A stretch of 64,000 nucleotides of DNA from Planctomycetota bacterium. Its GTDB lineage: Bacteria; Planctomycetota; UBA1135; GCA-002686595. A program made the position numbers and the translations under genes. Shown here piece after piece: positions 19,486 through 27,903 of this stretch. The notes beneath the pieces were generated by a model. That model was not told where the DNA came from. It did no database searches and saw only the letters and a list, made by a program, of their open reading frames with translations. The stretch is taken from the NCBI GenBank assembly GCA_016709875.1, contig JADJLZ010000006.1, forward strand, positions 372,001-436,000, read 5' to 3'. Within the stretch, counting starts at the first letter, position 1. Every line of letters starts with the position of its first letter.

Positions 19486-20973
19486 TCAGTTCCAGAGCAC
19501 CGCGTTGGCGTCGCTGGCATTGATCGTGGCCGCCGCCGGGCAACCGCTCGGCACGACGGGGTCGCGGTAGACCGCGTAGTAGTAGCGCGGTTGTCCAGGC
19601 GCGATCGGATCGCCGAGCGTGGCTGAGCGCGCGGAAAGGCTCGCCTCGCCCGAGGCGGGGAAGGTCGAACCGCCCGTGAGCGTCGTGTGGAGGTAGAGCA
19701 GCTTCGTCACCCCGCCGACGCAACGGATGCCCTGGCCGTAGACCGCGCCCGGGGTTGCGCTGCTGCCCTGCAGCAGCGCACTGACCGTGCGCGAGACGGC
19801 GCCGGTGACGTGGAACGAGAGCGTATCGGCGGCCAGCGTGGGCGCGCCGCTGCCGACCAGACTCGCTCCGCCCGTGATGGCGCTGTTGTCGCAGCCGCGG
19901 CCGGCCTGATCCGGGATGTTCTGGCACGGGCACGCAGGCGTCCCACCCAGCGCGGGCGAACAGAAGGAGACGGCCGCGCTCGGGTCCTGCAGCGCGACGT
20001 CCACGCTGTAGAGCTGCAGGTAGAAGCTGCCCAGCGGGTTTCCGCCGAAGAAGTAGCAACCGTCTTGGAGCATGCCCGAGTTCTCGACTCGGAAGAGGTC
20101 CTGCGTTCCCATGCCGCTGCCTGCCTCCGGCGCAGCGCCGGCAGCGAGCGTCCCGCAGCCGAGCGCGATCGCGTCCGAGTTCAACGGGTAGATCGGCGAG
20201 GTCGTGCCTGTGTCGAAGAGGGTGCCGTCCGATCCCGAGCAGCTGACGAACGAGCTGGCGGCGATGGCACCTCCTGCGAGCAGGCACCCGTCGAGTGTGG
20301 GCGTCGAACTGGACGTGAGCTGAAAGGACCAGCCGAAGGTGTCGTCGAGACCGCCGGCCGTGCCGTTGTAGACTTGGTCCGCGTCGGCGAGCATCGTGAA
20401 CGACTGCGACGCGGCGCACAGGTCGATGTCGAGCGTCCAGCAGCTTTGACTCCCCACGAACTGCGCGCCGGGCAGTCCCGTCAGCGCAAAGGTCGCGGTC
20501 GAGGCGGCGGGCGAGGCCGAGCAGGCCTGGTAGGCCTGGTAGAAGTTCATCGTGAAGTCCACCGGAGTCGCGGACGAACTGCAGTATCCGATCTGGAAGC
20601 CGTCGATCGTGTAGCGCGCCTGCGTGCCGCGTTCCGAATCGTTGCCGAGTCCCCAGGCATTCGCGAGCACGGGGCTGGAAGGCGAAGGCAGTCGGCCTTC
20701 GTCGACGATGCGCGCACCCAGGTCGAGCGCCGCGAAGTAGCTCGCGATGCAAGTGTTGTCGTACAGGATCGCCGCGCCGCTGCCCGCGCCTGGCGCGCTG
20801 AGGCTGCCCGCGACCGGTCGCGTCCACGTGCCCGTGCCGAGGTGGTAGACGCCGGCGTACTTGACGGGCGCCGTGACCGGCTGGACCTGCGTGCGCAACG
20901 ATCCTTGCGCTGCGGCGGGGACGGCGAGTGCGAGAAGGGCGAAGGAAACGCGCGCGTTGCGAACACGATTCAT
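19486..20973 (-). CDS. Secreted planctomycete-type surface protein
   Basis: The 495-residue protein has a clear signal peptide (MNRVRNARVSFALLALAVPA, cleavage after AAAQ) and is then rich in G, S, T, A and paired cysteines. Landmarks are CPCQNIPDQAGRGCDNSA near residue 350 and a C-terminal module with GDPIAPGQPRYYYAVYRDP, ending in a single W-N. This C-terminal pattern recurs in large families of extracellular proteins in marine planctomycetes; no enzymatic motif is visible. The ATG is preceded at a good distance by AAGGAG, with a TAGGCT -10 box about 37 nt further upstream. A decayed relative of its C-terminus occurs at 57110-57292. Confidence 0.7.
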   Translation of the reverse strand: MNRVRNARVSFALLALAVPAAAQGSLRTQVQPVTAPVKYAGVYHLGTGTWTRPVAGSLSAPGAGSGAAILYDNTCIASYFAALDLGARIVDEGRLPSPSSPVLANAWGLGNDSERGTQARYTIDGFQIGYCSSSATPVDFTMNFYQAYQACSASPAASTATFALTGLPGAQFVGSQSCWTLDIDLCAASQSFTMLADADQVYNGTAGGLDDTFGWSFQLTSSSTPTLDGCLLAGGAIAASSFVSCSGSDGTLFDTGTTSPIYPLNSDAIALGCGTLAAGAAPEAGSGMGTQDLFRVENSGMLQDGCYFFGGNPLGSFYLQLYSVDVALQDPSAAVSFCSPALGGTPACPCQNIPDQAGRGCDNSAITGGASLVGSGAPTLAADTLSFHVTGAVSRTVSALLQGSSATPGAVYGQGIRCVGGVTKLLYLHTTLTGGSTFPASGEASLSARSATLGDPIAPGQPRYYYAVYRDPVVPSGCPAAATINASDANAVLWN

Positions 20974-21074
20974 CGGAGAACTCCTTGGGAAGAAGGAACA
21001 GGAACCGAGCGGTGAGCCTAGCAGTGCGCGCCGAACTCCGATAGGGGAACCGAGCTTGGAATCCCGTGCCCGGT

Positions 21075-21080
21075 TAGGAT
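21075..21080 (+). promoter_or_regulatory. -10 box TAGGAT upstream of the PhyH gene
   Basis: TAGGAT ends 21 nt before ATG 21102 and is followed by a Shine-Dalgarno sequence, so this is a leadered promoter of the local TAGGAT type. Confidence 0.45.
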
Positions 21081-21090
21081 CCTCGAACCT

Positions 21091-21095
21091 GGAGG
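21091..21095 (+). promoter_or_regulatory. Shine-Dalgarno GGAGG that decides the PhyH start
   Basis: GGAGG touches the in-frame ATG at 21096 but lies 6 nt before the in-frame ATG at 21102. The spacing therefore favours 21102. Confidence 0.65.
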
Positions 21096-21101
21096 ATGTG
21101 C

Positions 21102-21911
21102 ATGGGACGCCGCGAAGGAACCGACTACCACCTCAGCGCCGATGAACTCGAGCGCTTCCGCTCGGATGGCTGGGTGAAACTGCACGGACTGCTCTCCGGG
21201 GACGAGCTGCGCCCGCTCGAACTCGTGTACGAGCGCTTTCTCTCACGCGAGATCGAGGTCCCCGGTCGCGATTTCTGCGACATGTCGAGCGACTACGAGA
21301 AGCCGCTCGCGGACTTCTCGATCCTCAACGTGATGCTGCCGCGGCGCTACTTCCCGAACTGGGTCGGCAATCTCTACGAGCAGCGCGCCGCCTCCGTCGC
21401 GCGGCAACTGTGCGGGCCCGACATGTGCATCGACTACGACCAGCTGATCGCCAAGCGGCCACACAAGGCCGACGCGGTCTTCCACTGGCACCAGGATCTG
21501 GGCTACTGGCCGGTGACGCCCGACACGCGCACGGCCTCCTTCTGGCTCGCGCTCGACGCGACCACGCTCGAGAACGGCTGCATGCGCTTTGTCTCCGGCT
21601 CGCACACCGAACCGAAGCTGCGTGCACACGAGCCGATGCTCGGCGATCGCTCCAAGTCGCACACGCTCGTCGCGCACGTCGACGAAGCGCGCGAACGCGT
21701 CGTAGCCGCACTGCTCGCGCGCGGCGACGCGACCGTGCACCACGAGCGCACCGTGCACGGCTCCGGCGGCAACTCGAGCGACGGTTGGCGGCGCGGTTAC
21801 GTGATGGCCTTCCGCTCCCAGGCGACCGTCGCCGAAGAGCGCGCGCGCGGCTTCACGCACTCGCACAACGACGCGCTCGAGGTGCTCACAAAGGTCGGGC
21901 AAGATCGTTGA
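21102..21911 (+). CDS. Phytanoyl-CoA dioxygenase (PhyH) family protein
   Basis: The 269-residue protein belongs to the Fe(II)/2-oxoglutarate dioxygenase superfamily of PhyH type. The N-terminus has the family-typical YHLSADELERFRSDGWVKLH. The iron-binding HXD appears in AVFHWHQDLGYWP at about residues 125-135, and the distal histidine with the 2-oxoglutarate arginine in RTVHGSGGNSSDGWRRGYV near 220-235. PhyH-like enzymes hydroxylate or halogenate small organic molecules; the substrate is not evident and no biosynthetic neighbours are present. It ends 2 bp before a large inverted repeat and converges on the Nudix gene. Confidence 0.85.
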   Translation: MGRREGTDYHLSADELERFRSDGWVKLHGLLSGDELRPLELVYERFLSREIEVPGRDFCDMSSDYEKPLADFSILNVMLPRRYFPNWVGNLYEQRAASVARQLCGPDMCIDYDQLIAKRPHKADAVFHWHQDLGYWPVTPDTRTASFWLALDATTLENGCMRFVSGSHTEPKLRAHEPMLGDRSKSHTLVAHVDEARERVVAALLARGDATVHHERTVHGSGGNSSDGWRRGYVMAFRSQATVAEERARGFTHSHNDALEVLTKVGQDR

Positions 21912-21912
21912 G

Positions 21913-22002
21913 TACGGTGCCAGTCCAATAATCCCACTAATTCCCCCCCGCGCGCCTTCGCGCGCGGGGGGGAATTAGTGGGATTATTGGACTGGCACCG
22001 TA
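21913..22002. repeat. Perfect 43-bp inverted repeat (90-nt palindrome)
   Basis: Bases 21913-21955 pair perfectly with 21960-22002 around the 4-nt loop CTTC. The outer part contains CGGTGCCAGTCCAATAAT, and the inner part C7/G7 and alternating GC. It begins 2 bp after the PhyH stop, and its right arm encodes the last six codons and the TAA of the convergent Nudix gene. Both ends read TA, as expected for a small palindromic element inserted at a TA target, but a bidirectional terminator is equally possible. No copy of the whole palindrome occurs elsewhere in the window. Confidence 0.9.
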
Positions 22003-22565
22003 TCGCGGCGCAGCCAGTAGCACAGCGCGAGCGCGCTGAACCCGTCTTCGATTCGGCCGGCGTCGAGCAGGGCTTCGACTTCGGAGCGCGTGAAGAGTTG
22101 CACGAGGATGCGTTCGCAGGGTTCGGGCTCGGCGGGGCCGGCGAGCGTGCAGTCACGGGCGAGGTAGAGGTGCGCCCAGTGCGCGCTGATGCCGTTGGCG
22201 GCGTAGAAGCCAGGCAGCGGTTCGAGCACGCGCGGGACGTAGCCGGTCTCTTCGCGCACCTCGCGCAGCGCACCTTCTTCGGGCGGTTCGCCGTCCGTGA
22301 GGCGGCCGGCGGGGATCTCCCAGTGCGTCTTGCCGTGCGGGTAGCGGTACTGGCCGATCAAGACCACGCGACCGTCGCTCGTGAGCGGGACGACGGCGAC
22401 GGCGTCGGGGATCTCGACGACGTGGTACTCCTGCGGCGAGCCGTCGTCGAGTTCGATCATGTCGCGGCGCAGGCCGCACCAGCGCGAGGCGTAGATGCGC
22501 TGCGTCTCGAGCACCTTGTAAGGCTCGAAGGGCGGCGGGTTGTCGGGGACCTGCGCGTCGCTCAC
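21984..22565 (-). CDS. Nudix hydrolase, ADP-ribose pyrophosphatase-like
   Basis: The 193-residue protein carries a complete Nudix box, GRLTDGEPPEEGALREVREE followed by TGY, at about residues 88-110, preceded by IPA, the context typical of ADP-sugar pyrophosphatases. It would cleave a nucleoside diphosphate linked to a sugar or other group, using Mg2+. The GTG start overlaps the aceE stop by 4 bp (GTGA), so it is translated with the pyruvate dehydrogenase gene. Its last codons (DTVPVQ and stop) lie inside the 90-nt palindrome, so the original C-terminus may have been altered by that element. Confidence 0.88.
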   Translation of the reverse strand: MSDAQVPDNPPPFEPYKVLETQRIYASRWCGLRRDMIELDDGSPQEYHVVEIPDAVAVVPLTSDGRVVLIGQYRYPHGKTHWEIPAGRLTDGEPPEEGALREVREETGYVPRVLEPLPGFYAANGISAHWAHLYLARDCTLAGPAEPEPCERILVQLFTRSEVEALLDAGRIEDGFSALALCYWLRRDTVPVQ

Positions 22566-25384
22566 GCGTGCGCGTCGCCGTCGGCCTCGGGCCAGAGCGT
22601 GCGCCAGTCGCGCACCACGCTCGCGCGGCCCGCGAGGCGTTCGAGCAGGGCGGGGGAGATGCGCAGGTCCTCGAGCGCCGTCTCGGCCAGCGCCTTGCCG
22701 CAGGCCTCGACCAGGCTGTCGGCGTCCAGGTGCTGGTAGCGGTAGACCTGGTCGGGTCGGCCGCACTTGCTGAACTTGCGCACGGCCAGCGTCTGCTGCT
22801 TGACGCCCACGATCGAGCCGATGTTGTCGAGCAGGCCCGCCTCGCCGTCGCACACCGCGACGATCGGCACGCGACGACCGGCGAGCGAGACCAGGCCCGC
22901 CTCGCTCTCGGCCGCGCCCGCGACGCCGTGCAGGTCGCCATTCACGTCCAGGCCCGCGCGCAGGTGTGTGTACCCGTCGTGCTCGCCCAGGATGCCGAGC
23001 AGGAGTTCGGGCGAGCTGATCACGATCACGTTGGCGAAGATGCCGCGCTCGGAGAGCTTCTGCGAGGCTTCGAGCGCCTCGGTCGTGACCGAGCCCATCG
23101 TGAACAGGTGCACGACGTTGTCGCCCGGCTCATAGCCGGCGTAGCCGCGCCAGTCGACGAGGTAGTACGCGCCCTTCAAGCACTCCAGGCGCGCGCGCTC
23201 GAGCAACTCGGCGTCCGAGCGCGCGGGCACGGTGGATTCGTCGAAGCTCTCGCCCCACTCCGCGCTCGCGCCGGCGGGCTTGAGCGCGCCCGGCAGGTCG
23301 AGCTTGTTCGCCGCGCAGCGGCGCAGGTTCTCGATCAGCAGCGTCTGGCGGATCGCGCGCGTCACGCCGCGGATCAGCACGCCGCGGCGCTGCTCGTTGT
23401 CGTCCTCCATCTGGCGCCGCAGCGCATCGGAGAGGATCCAGTCGAACTCGATCGCGAAGACCGGCTCCCAGGTGACGAGGTTGGGGATCTGGATGTCGGA
23501 CTTCCACGAGTGCTGCGCCCCCTCGGAGGAGAGCGTCGTGCCGCTGGGCGTGCCGACCAGCACGAACTCGCCGCCCCAGTAGAGGTTGTAGTAGAGCTGG
23601 TCGAGCGCGCGTTTGATGAAGAAGTCGTAGACCGTCATCATCGGGAAGAAGGGCACGCCCAGGTAGTGGCCCATCTTGCCGAAGGAGCCCGCGGCGCTCA
23701 TGCAGTTGGCCTCGGCGATCTCGAAGCGGATGTGCCGCGTCCAGGGATCGTCGCGCACGATCAGGTCGGGGTGCTTGGGGTCGAGCTTGAGCTCGCGGCC
23801 AAGATCGCTCTGGTGGTCCGGGCCGTAGACGCGCTGGTCCAGCACGGGCGAGATGTTCGTGCTCGTGCCGACATCGGGCGAGAGCGTGAGCACCATGTCG
23901 GCCGCGGTCTTCCAACGCACCTCGTCCGCGCCGAGTTCGCGATTGCCGATGCCGGTCTGCGGGCCGCCTTCGTCCTGCACGCCGATGCGCACGAGCTTGG
24001 CCGCGAGCTGGCCCCACATCCACTGCGTGTGCGCCAGCGGGAAGAGCGAGAGGTCGATGCCCAGCGTCTCGGGGATGCCGCCATCGGCGGCGATGCGTTT
24101 GCGCAGCTCGCCGCGGTTGTGCGCGCGGATCGCGACCACCGCTTCGATGCCCTGGCGGAACGTGTCGCGGCGCCCGGCGAGGAAACGGCCTTCCTCGGTC
24201 TTCGGGCTGAAGAGCTCGAAGGGCGCCTCGAGCGTGAGGCCCTGCTTTTCGAGCAGCTGCACGATCTCCTGCTCGCTCGGCAGCGTCGAGTGGTTCGAGG
24301 GCTGGGCCGCGCACTCCAGACCCCAGCCCTTGAGCGTGTGCGCGAGGATCAGGTACGGCGCGTCGCGGTCCGCGCGCGCGCTGCGGTAGGCCTCGCACAG
24401 CTTCTCGAGGCTGTGGCCGCCCAGATCGAGGAAGGCGCGGCGCACCTCGTCGTCCGTGAGCGACTTCAAGAGCTTCGCGGCTTCGGGCAGCTTCTGTGCA
24501 CCGACGCGGCGCATCTCCTTCGCGTCGCCGGAGAGCAGCAGCATCTGGTACTCGTAGTCGGAGAGCGCGCCTTCGAAGAGTTTCTTCAGTCCCGCGCCGC
24601 CCGGACGCGCGAAGAGCTGCTCGCGGAACTCGCCGTGGCGCAGCTGGATCACCTTCCAGCCGTTCGCGAGAGCCGTCTTCTCGATGCGGTCGCAATCCTG
24701 TCCGTGCAGGCCGCGCTCGTTGGGAATGCGCGTGCCGTCCAGGTTCTGGCGGTTGTAGTCGATGATCCAGGTGACTTCGGAGAGCGCGCGCTCGGCGACA
24801 TCGGGCAGGCACTCGAGCAGCGAACCCTCGCGGAACTCGCTGTCGCCCATCATGCACCAGAAGTGCGGATCCTCGGGCGTCTTCCAGCCGTGGTCCTTGG
24901 CGTAGCGGTGCGCGAGCGCGAGGTAGACCGCGGCGACGGGCGGGATACCGACCGAGCCCGAAGGCAGGAAGTGGAACGAGTCGGGGTCGGTGCGCGCGTG
25001 GTAGCTCTGGAAGACCGGTTCCTCGAAGGGCTCGGGGAATTTGCGCAGGTTGCGCATCAGCGCGGCGCCTTCGGCGGGCGTGAACCAGCGGCCGTCGGAC
25101 TCGCGGCGAAAGAGCTCGAGCAGGTTGCTGAAGGTGTGGTCGACGGGCGAAGCGTGCGGCTTGCAGCACACGAAATCCTGCGGCTCGCGCGCGACCAGGT
25201 GCAGCGCGCCGAGCAGGTGCATCGAGGACGCGCAGGAGGCCGGGTGCCCGCCGACCTTGGGATCGCCACGGCGCTTTTCGGAGCGGTGGTTGGCGATGTG
25301 GATCATCGCCATCGTCTGCGCGTGAGCGCGATCGAGGATACGGGTGAGGAGGGCGGTCGAGGATCGGGCGAGGGTCTGGGGCAT
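22562..25384 (-). CDS. aceE: Homodimeric pyruvate dehydrogenase E1 component
   Basis: The 940-residue protein is a thiamine-diphosphate enzyme of the AceE type, which decarboxylates pyruvate in the pyruvate dehydrogenase complex. The ThDP-Mg motif spans GDSEFREGSLLECLPD to NRQNLDG (about residues 200-235), variant from the usual GDGE but with the NLDG end kept. The N-terminal part has GGHPASCASSMHLLGALHLV as in transketolase-like E1s, and the pyrimidine domain begins near 500. Its length is close to the 890 residues of other homodimeric E1s. A Nudix gene is coupled downstream; the E2 and E3 subunits are not in the window. The ATG has no strong Shine-Dalgarno sequence; a TATGCT box lies 35 nt upstream. 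Confidence 0.85.
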   Translation of the reverse strand: MPQTLARSSTALLTRILDRAHAQTMAMIHIANHRSEKRRGDPKVGGHPASCASSMHLLGALHLVAREPQDFVCCKPHASPVDHTFSNLLELFRRESDGRWFTPAEGAALMRNLRKFPEPFEEPVFQSYHARTDPDSFHFLPSGSVGIPPVAAVYLALAHRYAKDHGWKTPEDPHFWCMMGDSEFREGSLLECLPDVAERALSEVTWIIDYNRQNLDGTRIPNERGLHGQDCDRIEKTALANGWKVIQLRHGEFREQLFARPGGAGLKKLFEGALSDYEYQMLLLSGDAKEMRRVGAQKLPEAAKLLKSLTDDEVRRAFLDLGGHSLEKLCEAYRSARADRDAPYLILAHTLKGWGLECAAQPSNHSTLPSEQEIVQLLEKQGLTLEAPFELFSPKTEEGRFLAGRRDTFRQGIEAVVAIRAHNRGELRKRIAADGGIPETLGIDLSLFPLAHTQWMWGQLAAKLVRIGVQDEGGPQTGIGNRELGADEVRWKTAADMVLTLSPDVGTSTNISPVLDQRVYGPDHQSDLGRELKLDPKHPDLIVRDDPWTRHIRFEIAEANCMSAAGSFGKMGHYLGVPFFPMMTVYDFFIKRALDQLYYNLYWGGEFVLVGTPSGTTLSSEGAQHSWKSDIQIPNLVTWEPVFAIEFDWILSDALRRQMEDDNEQRRGVLIRGVTRAIRQTLLIENLRRCAANKLDLPGALKPAGASAEWGESFDESTVPARSDAELLERARLECLKGAYYLVDWRGYAGYEPGDNVVHLFTMGSVTTEALEASQKLSERGIFANVIVISSPELLLGILGEHDGYTHLRAGLDVNGDLHGVAGAAESEAGLVSLAGRRVPIVAVCDGEAGLLDNIGSIVGVKQQTLAVRKFSKCGRPDQVYRYQHLDADSLVEACGKALAETALEDLRISPALLERLAGRASVVRDWRTLWPEADGDAHA

Positions 25385-25419
25385 CGGCGTGCGCTCTGGG
25401 TGCGGACTTGGAACGTCCC

Positions 25420-25425
25420 AGCATA
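25420..25425 (-). promoter_or_regulatory. Possible -10 box TATGCT for aceE
   Basis: TATGCT on the minus strand lies 35 nt before the aceE ATG in the divergent aceE/S9 intergenic region. Confidence 0.35.
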
Positions 25426-25465
25426 ATCCTCGGCGAGGCGCGAGCCCAAGTGCGTCGCGGCTCGC

Positions 25466-25471
25466 TATCCT
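25466..25471 (+). promoter_or_regulatory. Possible -10 box TATCCT for the S9 peptidase
   Basis: TATCCT lies 21 nt before ATG 25493, with CCGGAG between as a weak Shine-Dalgarno sequence. Confidence 0.35.
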
Positions 25472-25492
25472 TCCGCGCACTCCGGAGATCCC

Positions 25493-27550
25493 ATGCCGAC
25501 CCCCATCCTCGCACTCGCCCTGCTCCTCGCTCCCGTTCCCCGCGCCAGCGCCGACGTGCTCACGGCCGAGCGCGTGGCCTCGATCCGCTCGGTCTCGACG
25601 GCGCTGCTCTCGCCCGACGCGCGCACGATCGCCTGGGTGCTCTCCGTGCCGCGCGATCCGGGCGTGGAGCCCGACGGGGGAGCCTGGAGCGAACTGTGGC
25701 TCGAGGATTTCGCCGGCGGAACACCGCGGCGCTTCCTCGGCCCCAAGGCCGATTTCAGCGCGCCGCACTGGACGCCCGATGGAAAGGCGCTCTGCTTCCT
25801 CGCGCGCCGCGGCGACGACAAATCCAACGCGCTCTACTACCTGCCGCGCGACGGCGGCGAGGCGCGCCGCGCCGCGCTGCTGCCGGGCGGGATCAGCGGC
25901 TACACGCTCGCCCCCGACGGCAAGCGCGTCGCGCTGCTCGGCACGCCTCCCTCCGAGGGCGCGCGCAAGCAGGAGCAGGACAAGGGCTTCCAGGAGGAGA
26001 TCTACGAGGAGGACTGGCGTCCGACGCGGCTCTACATCGCGACCCTCTTCGACGAGTCGAGCGCGAAGCCGCTCGAACTCCCCGGCTCGGCCTTTTCCGC
26101 GCAGTGGAGTCCGCTCGACGAGCGCATCGCCGTCGCGCTCGCGCCGACCCCGCTGACCGACGACCAGTACATGCGCCAGCGCATCCACGTGGTCGACGCC
26201 TCGAGCGGCGCGGTGGTCGCGAAGATCGACAACCCGGGCAAGCTCGGCTCGTTCGACTGGAGCCCTGACGGACACTGGATCGCGCTGCTCTCGGGTTCGG
26301 ACATCCACGATCCGGTCGCCGGCCGGCTGTGCGTCGCGCCCGCGAACGGCGGGAGCCCGCTCGAATTGCTGCCCGGCTTCGAGGGCGACACGCTGGCCTT
26401 CGACTGGCAGGGCGCCGCCGGCGAGAGCGACGCGATCCTGTGCTGCATCGATCAGGGCACGCAGTCGAGCCTCGTGCGACTCGAGGTGCTGCGCGAGGGC
26501 GCGCTGGTGCAGGACGGCGCGCGCAAGCTGATCGTCGAGCCGGGCGGCCCCGTGCTGAGCTCGATCTCCGCCTCGCACGACGGCCTGCACGCGGTCGTCG
26601 TCGGCCAAACCCCGCAGCATCCGGCCGAGGTCTTCCGCATCAGCCACGGCGACGCCGCGCTGGCGCGCGTCAGCGACTCGAATCCCTGGCTCGCGACGGT
26701 CGCGCTCGCAGCGCAGGAGATCGTGAAGTACCGCTCGCGCGACGGTCTCGAGCTCGAGGGCCTGCTCGTGCACCCGCTGCACGAGACGGCGGGCGCGCGC
26801 TACCCGCTGATCCTGTGCGTGCACGGCGGCCCCGAAGCGCACGAGGTGAACGGCTGGCAGACGAGCTATTCGAAGCCGGGCCAGATGGCCGCGGCGCAGG
26901 ACATCGCGGTCTTCTACCCGAACTACCGCGGCTCGACCGGCCGCGGCGTGCAGTTCGCGACGCTCTCGCAGGGCGACGCGGCGGGCAAGGAGTTCGACGA
27001 CCTCATCGACGCCGTCGACGCGCTCGTCGCGCGCGGCCTCGTCGACGAGAAGAAGGTCGGGATCACCGGCGGATCCTACGGCGGCTATGCCACAGCCTGG
27101 TGCTCGACGCGCTACTCCGAGCGCTTCGCCGCGGGAGTGATGTTCGTCGGCATCAGCGACAAGATCTCCAAGGTCGGCACGACCGACATCCCCGACGAGG
27201 AGTTCTACGTGCACGCGCTGCACCGCGTCTGGGACGACTGGCAGTTCTTTCTCGAGCGCAGCCCGATCTACTGGGCCCACAAGTGCAGGACGCCGCTCTT
27301 GATCCTGCACGGCAAGGACGACCCGCGCGTCAATCCTGGGCAGTCGCGCGAGTTGTACCGCCAGCTGAAGGTGCGCGGCGAGGTTCCGGTGCGCCTGGTG
27401 TTGTATCCCGGCGAAGGCCACGGCAACCGCAAGGCCTGCGCGCGGCTGGACTACAGCGAGCGGATGATGCAGTGGTTCGAGACGTACCTCAAGGGTGACG
27501 GGAAGATGCCCGGCTGGGAGCTCGAGCACCGGCCGGCCAAGAAGGAATAG
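25493..27550 (+). CDS. Secreted prolyl oligopeptidase family (S9) peptidase
   Basis: The 685-residue protein has a signal peptide (MPTPILALALLLAPVPRASA) and an N-terminal beta-propeller (residues about 25-420, with TolB/WD40-like blades such as FDWSPDGHWIALLS). An alpha/beta-hydrolase domain follows: the oxyanion region CVHGGPE, nucleophile Ser528 in GITGGSYGGYAT, Asp near 610 in HGKDDPRV and His643 in GEGHGN. This is the S9C acylaminoacyl/dipeptidyl-peptidase arrangement. It probably degrades oligopeptides outside the cytoplasm. It is divergent from aceE and followed by a repeat-filled region. Confidence 0.92.
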   Translation: MPTPILALALLLAPVPRASADVLTAERVASIRSVSTALLSPDARTIAWVLSVPRDPGVEPDGGAWSELWLEDFAGGTPRRFLGPKADFSAPHWTPDGKALCFLARRGDDKSNALYYLPRDGGEARRAALLPGGISGYTLAPDGKRVALLGTPPSEGARKQEQDKGFQEEIYEEDWRPTRLYIATLFDESSAKPLELPGSAFSAQWSPLDERIAVALAPTPLTDDQYMRQRIHVVDASSGAVVAKIDNPGKLGSFDWSPDGHWIALLSGSDIHDPVAGRLCVAPANGGSPLELLPGFEGDTLAFDWQGAAGESDAILCCIDQGTQSSLVRLEVLREGALVQDGARKLIVEPGGPVLSSISASHDGLHAVVVGQTPQHPAEVFRISHGDAALARVSDSNPWLATVALAAQEIVKYRSRDGLELEGLLVHPLHETAGARYPLILCVHGGPEAHEVNGWQTSYSKPGQMAAAQDIAVFYPNYRGSTGRGVQFATLSQGDAAGKEFDDLIDAVDALVARGLVDEKKVGITGGSYGGYATAWCSTRYSERFAAGVMFVGISDKISKVGTTDIPDEEFYVHALHRVWDDWQFFLERSPIYWAHKCRTPLLILHGKDDPRVNPGQSRELYRQLKVRGEVPVRLVLYPGEGHGNRKACARLDYSERMMQWFETYLKGDGKMPGWELEHRPAKKE

Positions 27551-27903
27551 CCTCCCGAGTCGAGAGTGGCCCCTCGCCCACACCGAGCACGAGGCGCGGA
27601 AGGTCGGTGCCTGGCTCGCCTTTCTCGCGTTCGCCCTCTCGCTCTCGCTCCCCTTTGGCGCTCATCGAACGCGTGAAAGGCGTGCCTGGCGCCGTACGTT
27701 CCGCGTCGCATCGGTTCGCCGCGCGGAACGTACCGAGCCAGGCACGCTTCCGCCGCGTCCGTCGGAAGCCCAAGAGAAGCGAGGAGCCGAGGGCGGACGC
27801 GGCAGAAACGAGCCAGGCACGGACCTTCCGCGCCCTTGACTCGCTGCGCGACGACGCGCGTGTGCCTTTGGAATCCCCGGCTCAGGACGCTTGCGCCCGG
27901 CGC
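27551..27903. other. 353-bp intergenic region occupied by inverted repeats
   Basis: Between the S9 peptidase stop and the stop of the convergent membrane protein there is no supported gene. Almost all of it is the nested repeat cluster, with short flanks. Open frames across it are rich in R and S and look like chance frames in GC-rich repeats. Confidence 0.6.
27593..27834. repeat. Nested long inverted repeats (REP-like palindromes)
   Basis: Two inverted repeats are nested. The outer arms 27593-27618 and 27809-27834 match at 25 of 26 positions; the inner arms 27681-27705 and 27722-27746 match at 23 of 25. All four arms share a GTGCCTGGC core (or its complement), followed by GTACGTTCCGCG or GGAAGGTC-type sequence. 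The inner pair alone makes a hairpin with a 16-nt loop. The layout is like clustered REP or bacterial interspersed mosaic elements, which usually depend on a transposase encoded elsewhere. No coding sequence is convincing here. Confidence 0.75.

Noticed and set aside
22568..25426. A 952-codon plus-strand frame over the pyruvate dehydrogenase gene
   Set aside because: It mirrors aceE in antisense and has no recognisable domain, while the minus-strand frame is a clear E1 protein.
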